This document shows positions 10,451-18,801 of a stretch of 64,000 nucleotides of DNA, one piece after another. Source of the stretch: Corynebacterium urogenitale (GTDB lineage: Bacteria > Actinomycetota > Actinomycetes > Mycobacteriales > Mycobacteriaceae). The position numbers and the translations under genes were made by a program. The DNA lies in the NCBI RefSeq assembly GCF_009026825.1, contig NZ_CP045032.1, forward strand, positions 1,860,001 to 1,924,000. The letters are read 5' to 3'. Below the pieces are notes generated by a model. That model saw only the letters and a list, made by a program, of their open reading frames with translations. It did not search any database and was not told the DNA's origin. Numbering within the stretch: position 1 is the stretch's first letter; each line of letters starts with the position of its first letter.

Positions 10451-12052
10451 ATGGATAGCTTGGCTTATCAACTCGCCGGCCATTTCGCCAAGTTCACTAA
10501 GCCACACCGTGGCTATGTTGTCGCAATCGACCAGGGCACCACGTCCACGCGCGCAATTATTTTCGACGCCAAGGGGGACATCGAGGCGACGAGTCAGCTG
10601 GAACATCAGCAGATATTCCCTCAACCGGGCTGGGTGGAACACGATCCGATGGAGATCTTGCGCCACACTCGGCGCGTGCTTGCGGACGCGATTGCCATCG
10701 CCGATATTTCCACAGAGGAGATCGCCGCCCTCGGCATCACGAACCAGCGCGAAACCACCGTTATCTGGGACCGTAAGTCCGGCCAGCCCGTGTACAACGC
10801 AATCGTCTGGCAGGACACACGCACAGACAAAATCGTCGCTGGCTTGGATGACAACATCCGCAAGGTTTTGCGCGAACGCACGGGTTTGCCAGCTTCCACG
10901 TACTTCTCCGGGCCGAAGATCCGCTGGATTCTCGACAATGTGGAAGGCGTACGCGAACGCGCCGAGCGGGGCGAGCTGGCCTTCGGCACGATGGATTCGT
11001 GGCTGGTGTGGGAACTCACCCGCCGATCCAAACGCGCTTCAAGCTCCCCAGGAAAGGGAGCGAAGCACGTCACTGATGTGACGAATGCTTCGCGCACGAT
11101 GCTCATGGATTTGAAGACCCAGCAGTGGGATCCAGAGCTCTGCGAAGCATTGGATATTCCAATGAGCCTGCTGCCCGAGATCGTCAGCTCATCGGAAGTC
11201 ATCGGTACCGTTAAGCGCTCCGGACCGGCCTATGGTGTGCTCATTAGTGGCATCCTGGGCGACCAGCAGGCGGCAACCTTCGGGCAAGCCTGCCTGCAAC
11301 CGGGTGAAGCGAAGAACACCTACGGAACAGGTAACTTCCTGCTCCTCAATACCGGCACGGAGCCACAAACCTCAACGCACGGCCTACTCACAACCGTGGC
11401 CTACCGCCTAGGTTCCCAGCCTGCCGTTTTCGCCTTGGAAGGCTCCATCGCGGTCACTGGGTCTCTGATTCAGTGGTTGCGGGATAACCTGGGGTTCTTC
11501 GACCGGGCGGAAGATAGTGAAACACTCGCCGCTAGCGTGGAGGATAACGGCGGTTGCTACGTGGTTCCCGCCTTTAGTGGTCTGCTCGCACCGCGTTGGC
11601 GCCCGGAGGCCCGTGGCGTCGTCGTTGGTCTCACACGCTACGTCACAAAGGCCCACATCACCCGGGCCGCGCTGGAAGCGACAGCCTTCCAAACACGGGA
11701 GGTCGTGGAGGCCATGAATGCAGATTCCGGGGTGCCTCTCACCTCCCTCAAGGCGGACGGCGGCATGGTCGCGAACTCACTCCTGATGCAATTCCAGGCC
11801 GATCAGCTCGGCGTGCCGGTGACGGTACCCAAGGTGTCAGAGACCACGGCGCTCGGCGCTGCATTCGCAGCTGGTCTGGCCGTAGGTTTCTACAGGGATT
11901 TGCAGGAAATTCGAAGTCTCTGGCAGGAGCGCGAAACCTACAAGCCAAACTCGACGGCAGAGGAACGGGATGCTGCATTCCAGCAGTGGAACAGAGCCGT
12001 CAAACGAACCTATAACTGGGCCGAGGAAGAGCCCTCGAGTCACAACGCTTAA
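10451..12052 (+). CDS. glpK: glycerol kinase
   Basis: A 533-residue FGGY-family kinase. It has the phosphate-binding [15 protein letters not shown] near the N-terminus, [14 protein letters not shown], the FGGY signature segment [14 protein letters not shown], and [20 protein letters not shown] near the C-terminus. It phosphorylates glycerol to glycerol 3-phosphate with ATP. The protein has about 20 extra N-terminal residues ([17 protein letters not shown]), kept because GAGGA precedes the ATG. A short insert rich in Lys/Ser ([15 protein letters not shown]) lies before the [10 protein letters not shown] motif. Confidence 0.95.
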   Translation: MDSLAYQLAGHFAKFTKPHRGYVVAIDQGTTSTRAIIFDAKGDIEATSQLEHQQIFPQPGWVEHDPMEILRHTRRVLADAIAIADISTEEIAALGITNQRETTVIWDRKSGQPVYNAIVWQDTRTDKIVAGLDDNIRKVLRERTGLPASTYFSGPKIRWILDNVEGVRERAERGELAFGTMDSWLVWELTRRSKRASSSPGKGAKHVTDVTNASRTMLMDLKTQQWDPELCEALDIPMSLLPEIVSSSEVIGTVKRSGPAYGVLISGILGDQQAATFGQACLQPGEAKNTYGTGNFLLLNTGTEPQTSTHGLLTTVAYRLGSQPAVFALEGSIAVTGSLIQWLRDNLGFFDRAEDSETLAASVEDNGGCYVVPAFSGLLAPRWRPEARGVVVGLTRYVTKAHITRAALEATAFQTREVVEAMNADSGVPLTSLKADGGMVANSLLMQFQADQLGVPVTVPKVSETTALGAAFAAGLAVGFYRDLQEIRSLWQERETYKPNSTAEERDAAFQQWNRAVKRTYNWAEEEPSSHNA

Positions 12053-12133
12053 GCCCAGGTGCTCTCCCAGCACGTCCCGCAAAACTGCCGGTGAGGACTC
12101 CTCACGAGATGCAGGCCGACGATGAACCGAGTG

Positions 12134-12139
12134 TAGACT
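12134..12139 (+). promoter_or_regulatory. leaderless -10 box (TAGACT) of the DUF1707 gene
   Basis: TAGACT ends 7 nt before the ATG at 12147 and no ribosome binding site is present, as for maf at 2096. Confidence 0.5.
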
Positions 12140-12146
12140 GAGTCCC

Positions 12147-12773
12147 ATGAATCAACAGCCACAGTGGTACTGCCCAGAGCCCCAAGCGCCCGCAGCTGAA
12201 TCCGAGCACGGTGTCCGTGTCAGCGATGCCGAGCGTTCAGATGCCATCACGGCATTGGGCAGCCACTTCGCTGAGGGACGCCTTGGGCTTGTCGAGTATG
12301 AGGAGCGCGTCGATGCGGCGGCTTTTGCTGTCGATCGCCGAGAGCTCGACGATCTCTTCACGGACTTGCCAGCCCTCTCCCCCGGCGCCCACCTCATGCC
12401 GATGTATTCAGCAGCGGAAGTCGCCCGTGTGCGCAAAGACGGGGCTCGGCCCAAGGCCGCAACGATGGGTCTCAGCGCAGTGGCTGCCGTGGCTGGCGCT
12501 ATCCTCTTTGCTCAGCCTGTCCTGCTGCTCGTCATCCCCGCTGTATTTCTACTGCTCTATGTGGCTAAGGTCGGCCCCGAGTCGTGGCACATGCCATCGG
12601 AGCGCAAGCTGGAGCAAAAGCGACTCAAGGCCATGCGCATGGAGCACAAAATGGAGTTGCAGCAGCGCCGCCAGGTTCGCCGACAGCAGGTCGATGACCT
12701 AAAAAGTTCCGCGATGAAGTTTGCCCAGCGATCCATTCAGAACAGAATTGACGGCTCAAGCAACAGGCGTTAG
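12147..12773 (+). CDS. DUF1707 domain protein with central hydrophobic segment
   Basis: 208 residues. Residues about 23-75 (RVSDAERSDAITALGSHFAE, then GLVEYEERVDAAAFAVDRRE) match the DUF1707 signature, a short domain common at the N-terminus of actinobacterial membrane-associated proteins. A hydrophobic stretch near residues 107-133 (SAVAAVAGAILFAQPVLLLV) likely forms one or two membrane passes. The C-terminal third is a highly charged, basic helix (LEQKRLKAMRMEHKMELQQR), probably a coiled coil. Its stop overlaps the convergent amidohydrolase stop by 4 nt. Molecular role unknown. Confidence 0.8.
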   Translation: MNQQPQWYCPEPQAPAAESEHGVRVSDAERSDAITALGSHFAEGRLGLVEYEERVDAAAFAVDRRELDDLFTDLPALSPGAHLMPMYSAAEVARVRKDGARPKAATMGLSAVAAVAGAILFAQPVLLLVIPAVFLLLYVAKVGPESWHMPSERKLEQKRLKAMRMEHKMELQQRRQVRRQQVDDLKSSAMKFAQRSIQNRIDGSSNRR

Positions 12774-14005
12774 AAAGCCGATCCCAGCCCCTCGGCATCC
12801 GTCTCTTTGCGGAATTGCTCAATCACTCCCGCAAAGAGACGGATCCCCACCCCGATCGCCCGCTCGTCGAAGATAATGTCCGGCTGGTGCAGATCCGGCT
12901 TTTCTCCCTCTCCATTCCACGATCCAAGCCGCGCCATCGATCCTGGGACGTGCTCTAGGTACCAGCTAAAGTCCTCACCACCGGAGGACTGAGGAGCCTC
13001 CCGCAACGCATGAGGATCCGTATCCTTCACTGCCTGCGCAATGAGCGCGGTGGCAACATCGTCGTTCGTCACCGGCGGCACGCCCTTTGTGTATTTGATC
13101 TCCAGCTCCGCGTTCGTGGGCGCCACGATATCTTCCACAAGCTCGCGGAGGATTTTTTCACCTTCTCGCCAAACCCCGACCTGGGCTGTTCGGAACGTGC
13201 CGAGAAGGCGCACCTCCTGCGGGATAGCGTTGAAGGTGGCTCCGCCATTGACCGCGCCAAAAGTCACCACTGTGCCGGAGCGAGGATCAATTCGACGCGA
13301 GAGCAAACCGGGCAGCTCGGTAATGATTTTTCCCGTGGCGTAAATCAGGTCTGTGGTCAGATGTGGGCGAGACGTGTGGCCGCCCGGACCCCACAGAACA
13401 ATTTCAACGACGTCACTAGCGCTGGTGATGGGACCAGTTCGGACACCGATCTCACCGGTACGCAATTTTGGTTCACAGTGCACGGCGAAGATGGACTGCA
13501 CATCCTTGAGCGCGCCAGCGGCAATGACCTCCACTGCGCCACCGTCCATCACTTCTTCCGCAGGCTGGAAAATGACGCGAACTCGGACAGGAAGTGCATC
13601 CTCCCCGTGTGCATCGACGTAGGCTTTCAAGCCGCATGCCAAGGCCAAGACAACGGTGGTGTGAATGTCATGGCCACAGGCGTGCATGACACCGGGCATT
13701 TCGGAGGCAAAGTCCAGCCCCGTTTCCTCCGTAATCGGTAGTGCATCGATATCACCGCGGAAAGCAATGAGTGGCTTATCCACTGGCCCAATGTCCACTG
13801 TTGCACCCGTTGCTGGCAGAGGGTGCGGGTCCAGCCCAACCGCTCGCAACGTATCCAGGATGAACTGGGTCGTACTCATCTCCATATGGGAAAGCTCGGG
13901 ATGACTGTGCAGGTGTCGGCGCCAGCCTCGAATCGTCTCGCGATTCTCCTCTACCCAGCTGCTCACGAATGTTGAGACAAAAGCCGTGTCCACCGAAGCA
14001 TTCAC
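12770..14005 (-). CDS. M20 family amidohydrolase / N-acyl-amino-acid deacylase
   Basis: 411 residues from a GTG start. Typical M20D features are GWRRHLHSHPELSHME, ITEETGLDFASE, MHACGHDIHTTVVLALA (metal-binding Cys/His), QPAEEVMDGG and SSGGEDFSWYLEHVPGS. Such enzymes remove acyl groups from N-acyl amino acids (hippurate-hydrolase or AmiA-like); the same family includes the corynebacterial N-acyl-glutamine aminoacylase that releases axillary odorants, so a skin-odour role is possible but not shown. Cytoplasmic; no signal peptide. Confidence 0.85.
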   Translation of the reverse strand: MNASVDTAFVSTFVSSWVEENRETIRGWRRHLHSHPELSHMEMSTTQFILDTLRAVGLDPHPLPATGATVDIGPVDKPLIAFRGDIDALPITEETGLDFASEMPGVMHACGHDIHTTVVLALACGLKAYVDAHGEDALPVRVRVIFQPAEEVMDGGAVEVIAAGALKDVQSIFAVHCEPKLRTGEIGVRTGPITSASDVVEIVLWGPGGHTSRPHLTTDLIYATGKIITELPGLLSRRIDPRSGTVVTFGAVNGGATFNAIPQEVRLLGTFRTAQVGVWREGEKILRELVEDIVAPTNAELEIKYTKGVPPVTNDDVATALIAQAVKDTDPHALREAPQSSGGEDFSWYLEHVPGSMARLGSWNGEGEKPDLHQPDIIFDERAIGVGIRLFAGVIEQFRKETDAEGLGSAF

Positions 14006-14093
14006 CTTCCCTGTGTTCTGGTCGATCTCACCAGTCTAGTCCTTTACCTAGAGCGCCTCTGCATGCGCTGCTGCAGTTGAGTACGTTGGAACT

Positions 14094-14909
14094 ATGAAAG
14101 AAGCACATAAGGCTCCCTATGCCCTTGCCCAGGAAGCAGCACAAAAGCTCCTGGCTGTCACGAAGCAAGAGGCATTCGATGTCGCAATTGTCCTCGGCTC
14201 CGGCTGGCGGCCAGCCGCCGACATCCTGACGAGCAAGGCGGACAACGTCGAAGAATTCCCTATGCCCGATCTGCCGGGCTTTTTGCCTCCTACCGCCGAG
14301 GGGCATGGCGGTACCGTTCGGGCCGCGAATATCGGTGAGCAGCGCGTCCTTGTGCTGCTGGGTCGCACCCACGCCTATGAGGGCCATGAACTGTGGCGCA
14401 CTGCCCACGCTGTGCGCACCGCTGCCGCCACAGGTGTGTCAACCATCGTGCTCACCAACGCCGCCGGAGGTCTGACTGAGGGCATGAGCGTCGGAGAACC
14501 AGTGCTCATCAGCGATCACATCAATCTCACCGCGAAGACCCCGCTCGTCGGCGCGAACTTCGTCAACCTCGTGGATGCTTACTCCCCTGCACTGCGCCAA
14601 AAGGTTCAGCAGCTGCGCCCCGGCATGCGCGAGGCGGTCTACGCGATGATGCCCGGCCCGCAGTACGAAACTCCGGCGGAGATCCACATGCTCCGCACCC
14701 TCGGGGCGGGTTTGGTCGGCATGTCTACGGTCTACGAAACCATCGCCGCCCGGGAGGCGGACGTCGACGTATTGGGAATCTCCCTCGTCACGAACCTCGC
14801 AGCAGGAATGACCGGCGAGGCTCTCAACCACGAGGAAGTCTTGGAAGCTGGCAAGAATGCAGCTCAGGACATGGGCGACCTCCTGGCTGAGCTGGTGAGC
14901 CAGCTATGA
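14094..14909 (+). CDS. punA: purine nucleoside phosphorylase
   Basis: 271 residues, the trimeric class. IVLGSGW near residue 30 is the phosphate loop; TIVLTNAAGGLTEGMSVGEP and MMPGPQYETPAEIHMLRTLG carry the purine-binding residues, and VLGISLVTNLAAGM is also family-typical. It cleaves inosine and guanosine with phosphate to base plus ribose 1-phosphate. Its stop overlaps the start of the next gene (ATGA), so ribose 1-phosphate produced here could pass to the phosphohexo/pentomutase-like enzyme encoded next. Confidence 0.94.
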   Translation: MKEAHKAPYALAQEAAQKLLAVTKQEAFDVAIVLGSGWRPAADILTSKADNVEEFPMPDLPGFLPPTAEGHGGTVRAANIGEQRVLVLLGRTHAYEGHELWRTAHAVRTAAATGVSTIVLTNAAGGLTEGMSVGEPVLISDHINLTAKTPLVGANFVNLVDAYSPALRQKVQQLRPGMREAVYAMMPGPQYETPAEIHMLRTLGAGLVGMSTVYETIAAREADVDVLGISLVTNLAAGMTGEALNHEEVLEAGKNAAQDMGDLLAELVSQL

Positions 14910-16462
14910 GCGAACTGCATTTCGGCACGGCAGGGCTGCGGGCACCCGTCGGCCCAGGAGTGGACCAGATGAACGTGTCCTCCGTGACACGAGTGACCGC
15001 TGGCGTCGCTCAATGGATGCGCAAGAAGCGCACACCTCGCCACGCAGACGGCCGTTTTTATGTTGCTGTGGGTTTCGATGCGCGCTACGGCTCCCACCAG
15101 ATGGCACGCGCGACGGCAGAGACCTTCGCAGGCGCGGGGTTTGAAGTCACGCTCATCGCCGATCCGGCTGCTACGCCGATCCTCGCGTGGCTTGTGAAAA
15201 ACCGCCAGTTGGATGCAGGCGTGCAGATCACTGCGAGCCACAATCCAGCCGGCGATAACGGCTACAAGCTGTACTTGGACGGCGGGCAGCAGTTGTTGTC
15301 CCCCGCTGACGAGGAAATCGAAGCGGAAATCTGCACTCAGCCAGCCGCCGCGCAGATCCCTCGCTCCGAGTCCAAGTCGATGGACCTCGCAGCGAAGAAT
15401 GGCTACGTCACAGCTATCTCTGCGCTCGTCGCCACCGGAGAACAGAAGCAGCTGGCGCCCCGCCGCACCCTGAAGATTCTCTACACACCGATGCACGGCG
15501 TGGGCGGCGAAGCGCTAGAGTCCGCGCTGAGGGTCAGTGGTTTTGGCGATGTGCATTATGTCGCTTCCCAGCGCTGGCCGGATCCGACCTTCCCCACCGT
15601 GGATTTCCCCAACCCCGAAGAACCGGGCGCCACGGACCTTCTGCTGGAGGAGGCCAGGGAGATCCAACCGGACCTGGTGATCGCTTTGGATCCGGATGCT
15701 GATCGCTGCATGTTGGGTGTAAAGGATCCGTCTGACGAGCAGTACGGCTATCGCATGCTCCGCGGGGACGAGACCGGTCCGCTGATCGCTGAGCGGGTTC
15801 TCAAGCAGCACTGGCAGTCGAATGACTCGACCGCCCGCCCTGTTGTTGCCACTACTGTGGTGTCCAGCCAATTGCTCGGCGCAATGGCACGCAGCAGAGG
15901 ATGGGACTATGTGGAGACGCTCACGGGCTTTAAGCACTTGGCTCGTGCTGCGGAGGGTCGGCCTGGTGAATTGGCCTTCGCTTACGAAGAAGCCATCGGC
16001 ACCTGCCCTGCACCACACGTGGTGGCAGATAAGGATGGTGTGGCGACGGCGCTCATCGCTGCAGCGTGGACGGCTGAGCTGAAGGAGCATGGCCGCACAC
16101 TATTGGATGAGCTCGAGGCCTTGGAAAAGGAGTTTGGTTCCTACCGGACGGCACAGGTCAGCGCCCGTTTTGCAACGGCTGCGGAAGCTGCGGCGAAAGT
16201 GGAGAGCTTCCGCGACAACCCACCAGAGCAGCTCGCTGGCATCGCGGTCACGGCGGAGAAAATCACAGACTCCGCAGGCCAGAGCACCGCGGGAGTGAAG
16301 CTAACGGGTGCCGAGGGAGACCTATCGCTGCGCGTTGTGGCGCGCCCCTCCGGCACGGAGCCGAAGGCCAAGTTCTATTTGGAGGTCACCGGCCCTGCCG
16401 ACCAGGCAGCTACTGTGGAGCAGCGCCTCGCCCGGCTGGAGCAGGACATCGCGCAGACCTGA
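14906..16462 (+). CDS. pmmB: phosphohexomutase (phosphomannomutase/phosphoglucomutase family)
   Basis: 518 residues. Alpha-D-phosphohexomutase features in order: FGTAGLRAPVGPG, active-site serine loop ITASHNPAGDNGYKLY, metal loop ALDPDADRCMLG, sugar loop AYEEAIGTC and the phosphate-binding RPSGTEPKAKFYLE. Length and the FGTAGLR N-terminus fit the PMM/PGM2-like subgroup, some members of which act on ribose 1-phosphate. Translational coupling to purine nucleoside phosphorylase supports a phosphopentomutase role in nucleoside salvage; this is inference. Confidence 0.9.
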   Translation: MSELHFGTAGLRAPVGPGVDQMNVSSVTRVTAGVAQWMRKKRTPRHADGRFYVAVGFDARYGSHQMARATAETFAGAGFEVTLIADPAATPILAWLVKNRQLDAGVQITASHNPAGDNGYKLYLDGGQQLLSPADEEIEAEICTQPAAAQIPRSESKSMDLAAKNGYVTAISALVATGEQKQLAPRRTLKILYTPMHGVGGEALESALRVSGFGDVHYVASQRWPDPTFPTVDFPNPEEPGATDLLLEEAREIQPDLVIALDPDADRCMLGVKDPSDEQYGYRMLRGDETGPLIAERVLKQHWQSNDSTARPVVATTVVSSQLLGAMARSRGWDYVETLTGFKHLARAAEGRPGELAFAYEEAIGTCPAPHVVADKDGVATALIAAAWTAELKEHGRTLLDELEALEKEFGSYRTAQVSARFATAAEAAAKVESFRDNPPEQLAGIAVTAEKITDSAGQSTAGVKLTGAEGDLSLRVVARPSGTEPKAKFYLEVTGPADQAATVEQRLARLEQDIAQT

Positions 16463-16486
16463 CCCTTCCCCTGGGCTAGGGGTCAG
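16459..16486. terminator. possible hairpin between convergent genes
   Basis: CTGACCC (16459-16465, including the stop codon) pairs with GGGTCAG (16480-16486). It lies between convergent pmmB and upp but has no T-run, so it would be at best a weak or factor-dependent terminator. Confidence 0.3.
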
Positions 16487-16560
16487 GGCCCAGAATTCTC
16501 CAGGTTTTTGCCCCAGAGCCCGGTTGGGTCGGAGCTCGCCTGGCTCAGGGCTGGCCTAGG

Positions 16561-17208
16561 TTAGAGCTCGTCGAGGTCGATGTTGCGCGGACCGTAGAGT
16601 CGGTCGCCAGCATCGCCGAGGCCCGGCACGATGTACGCATCCTCGTTGAGGGCAGGATCGATCACCGCCGTGACCAGCTTCTTCACGGGCAGACCAGAAT
16701 TGACGAGGGTATCCACTCCCGGTTGTGCGGAGATCATGCAGACCACGGTGATGTCATCGGCTCCACGGTCGACCAGTAGGCGTAGGGCGTGCAGTAGGGA
16801 TCCTCCTGTAGCCAGCATCGGGTCCACGAGCATTACTGGCTGCCCGGACAGATCCTCTGGGAGCGCCTCGAGATAAGGGACGGGCTCGTGCGTCTCTTCG
16901 TCACGAGCCATGCCGATGAAGCCCACCTGGGCGTCGGGAATCATTGACAACGCCGGGTCGATCATGCCCAGGCCAGCGCGAATGATGGGCACGATGATAG
17001 GTGGCTTTTCCAGCCGGTAGCCTTCCGCCACTGCCACGGGAGTTTTCACATCGAAGGGTTCGAGGACGAGATCCTTCGCAGCCTCGTAGACGAGCATCGA
17101 GCCGAGATCGGCCAGCGCTGCGCGAAATGCTGCGTTGTCACTGCGTTCGTCCCTCATGATCGTCATGCGCGAGGCGACGAGAGGGTGATTGACCACCTGA
17201 ATATCCAT
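16561..17208 (-). CDS. upp: uracil phosphoribosyltransferase
   Basis: 215 residues of normal family length. Family features: [36 protein letters not shown]-binding [16 protein letters not shown] and the uracil-binding tail [20 protein letters not shown]. It makes UMP from uracil and PRPP. Transcription appears leaderless: TAGAAT at 17217-17222 (minus strand) lies 8 nt before the ATG. Confidence 0.96.
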   Translation of the reverse strand: MDIQVVNHPLVASRMTIMRDERSDNAAFRAALADLGSMLVYEAAKDLVLEPFDVKTPVAVAEGYRLEKPPIIVPIIRAGLGMIDPALSMIPDAQVGFIGMARDEETHEPVPYLEALPEDLSGQPVMLVDPMLATGGSLLHALRLLVDRGADDITVVCMISAQPGVDTLVNSGLPVKKLVTAVIDPALNEDAYIVPGLGDAGDRLYGPRNIDLDEL

Positions 17209-17216
17209 GGTCCCTC

Positions 17217-17222
17217 ATTCTA
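17217..17222 (-). promoter_or_regulatory. leaderless -10 box (TAGAAT) of upp
   Basis: Minus-strand TAGAAT, 8 nt before the upp ATG, within TTGCGTAGAATG. Almost the same string precedes the adenosine deaminase gene (32154-32159). Confidence 0.55.
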
Positions 17223-17315
17223 CGCAATAAGTGGCGAGAACCATTTGCCGGTCCGCGGAGTCTTATGGGGCACCGTTGTTGACTTTCGATCGATTTAGGG
17301 AGGGGTTGGTCAGCC

Positions 17316-17618
17316 ATGGTGGTGGGGATTACTGCAGATATTGGCTCGCTGTCGGGCGTGGGCCGCCAGGTGGAAAGCGTTGGGCATTCTTTGAGGAACC
17401 GCGAGGAGCCCGTGGATGCTGTCCTTGATTGTCCGATGGTGCCGGAGGCCGCGGAGTTTCTCCGCGCGTTGTCTACCGCGAGGCAGCAGCATTGCTCCTC
17501 GTTGTCTTCCCTTTCTTCGTTCTTTTTCGACGCCACCAGTGCCCTCCAGCAGTTCTCTTCGGATATTGATGAGCATGAGCGGCACACGGCAGACTCGTGG
17601 GAGCGGTGGCGGGTATGA
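17316..17618 (+). CDS. small helical protein coupled to NlpC/P60 gene
   Basis: 100 residues with no signal peptide or membrane segment. AGGGAGGGG upstream of the ATG is a strong ribosome binding site. The sequence looks like two amphipathic helices (about residues 10-30 and 42-95) ending in DSWERWRV. Its stop overlaps the start of the next gene by ATGA. The layout (about 100 residues, helical, directly before a leaderless-secreted-looking hydrolase) is reminiscent of WXG100/Esp-type partners, but neither a central WXG nor a YxxxD/E signal is present; the protein has no Tyr. Function unknown. Confidence 0.65.
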   Translation: MVVGITADIGSLSGVGRQVESVGHSLRNREEPVDAVLDCPMVPEAAEFLRALSTARQQHCSSLSSLSSFFFDATSALQQFSSDIDEHERHTADSWERWRV

Positions 17619-18568
17619 ATATCGTGAGTTTGTTGGAGCCTTTGGCTTCGCTAGCGCCCTCCCCCATGGACGTAGGATTGTCTGCTCGGCTGCCAACCGT
17701 TGGCGATCTAGGGGTTGAACAGATAGTGCCCAGCATCCGTGCGGCGGTTGAAGGACTCGCTGGTGACGCGATGTCGGCCAAGCTGGGTAGTGCCGTGGAT
17801 TCTGTGCAGCAATCACTTGGGGTTGGCGATGAGCTGGACGGAATTGCTGACCGTGGTGCCAGCGCGGTCGATGCGGCAATTTCGGACATCACGCTGATCG
17901 CTAAGGACTGCTTGCGGGATGTCGTGGAGCATTTGCTGTCCACCAGCGCAACGCCCGGCCCCTTGGCCTGGATCAGCGGCGCCGGGGTGCTTCCCCTCGT
18001 GGAAGAACACAGGTTGCGGGCACAGCAGCGCTTACAGGAACTCGGCTCGGAACTGGGTGGGCTGACACGCGAGGTTGAGGGTGTCGAGATCCCCCACTCG
18101 CCCGGCGCGCCAGTGGCGTCGAACTCACCGCATCCCACGTCGACGCTCCACAGCCACGAAGAAGCAACAGCCTCCATCGGAACGGCAGCTGGCGGAGAAT
18201 CCATGGTGGCAGGCGCACCAAACGCACAAGCCGCGGCGGCCGTCAGCGCGGCAAAAACAGCTTTAGGCACGCCATATCAGTGGGGCGGAAACGTCCCGGG
18301 AGTGGGCCTTGATTGCAGCGGCCTCACACAGTGGGCGTATGCACAGGCAGGTGTGCAGATCCCACGAACCGCGGACGCCCAGGCGATCGGGATGCAGGTC
18401 AGCCGCGATCAGCTCGCACCGGGAGACCTGGTCGTGTGGGACGGTCATGTAGCTATGGCAGTTGGGAATGGGCAGATGATCGAGGCGGGCGATCCAGTCC
18501 AGATCAACCCTGTGCGCACGGAAAACATCGGCATGAACTTCCTTGGCTTTTATCGGCCGACTGTGTGA
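17615..18568 (+). CDS. NlpC/P60 family peptidoglycan hydrolase
   Basis: 317 residues. The C-terminal 110 residues are an NlpC/P60 domain: GTPYQWGGNVPGVGLDCSGL with catalytic Cys near 234, GDLVVWDGHVAMAVG with His near 278, then the Ile/Asn segment VQINPVRTENIGM. Such enzymes cut D-Glu-mDAP bonds in cell-wall peptides. The N-terminal 200 residues are helical with low-complexity parts and contain no recognisable signal peptide, which is odd for a wall enzyme. Start ATG 17615 overlaps the upstream stop; GTG at 17597 is an alternative. Confidence 0.85.
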   Translation: MNIVSLLEPLASLAPSPMDVGLSARLPTVGDLGVEQIVPSIRAAVEGLAGDAMSAKLGSAVDSVQQSLGVGDELDGIADRGASAVDAAISDITLIAKDCLRDVVEHLLSTSATPGPLAWISGAGVLPLVEEHRLRAQQRLQELGSELGGLTREVEGVEIPHSPGAPVASNSPHPTSTLHSHEEATASIGTAAGGESMVAGAPNAQAAAAVSAAKTALGTPYQWGGNVPGVGLDCSGLTQWAYAQAGVQIPRTADAQAIGMQVSRDQLAPGDLVVWDGHVAMAVGNGQMIEAGDPVQINPVRTENIGMNFLGFYRPTV

Positions 18569-18613
18569 TCAGATCGACCTGAAGCAGCTTTTAGAGCGAG
18601 TTAGGAGCACACG

Positions 18614-18790
18614 ATGAGACATAGTGGTCTCGCACGAATCGTCAGCCAGCCAGTTGCACGGGAGTACCACTTGGCCCAATTCCTCGGGGAGGAACCAGCC
18701 ACCGTCCCGCCCGTACTGACATCAGATCTGCGAACAACTCTCAAGAAACAAGCAGAAGCTAAAGGGGAAAGTCACGCGCCGAAACGATAG
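18614..18790 (+). CDS. 58-residue small protein
   Basis: ATG at 18614 is preceded by AGGAG (18603-18607) at 6-nt spacing. The product begins MRHSGLARIVSQPVARE and ends GESHAPKR; it is soluble, basic, with no membrane segment. Its stop TAG is also the start of the TAGAAT -10 box of the next gene. No family recognised; the good ribosome binding site and the position in an otherwise unexplained 230-bp gap are the evidence. Confidence 0.5.
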   Translation: MRHSGLARIVSQPVAREYHLAQFLGEEPATVPPVLTSDLRTTLKKQAEAKGESHAPKR

Positions 18791-18801
18791 AATGGCCAGT
18801 C

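Noticed and set aside
17316..17618. Genuine WXG100 protein
   Set aside because: No central WXG between two helices and no YxxxD/E export signal; size and coupling alone are not enough.
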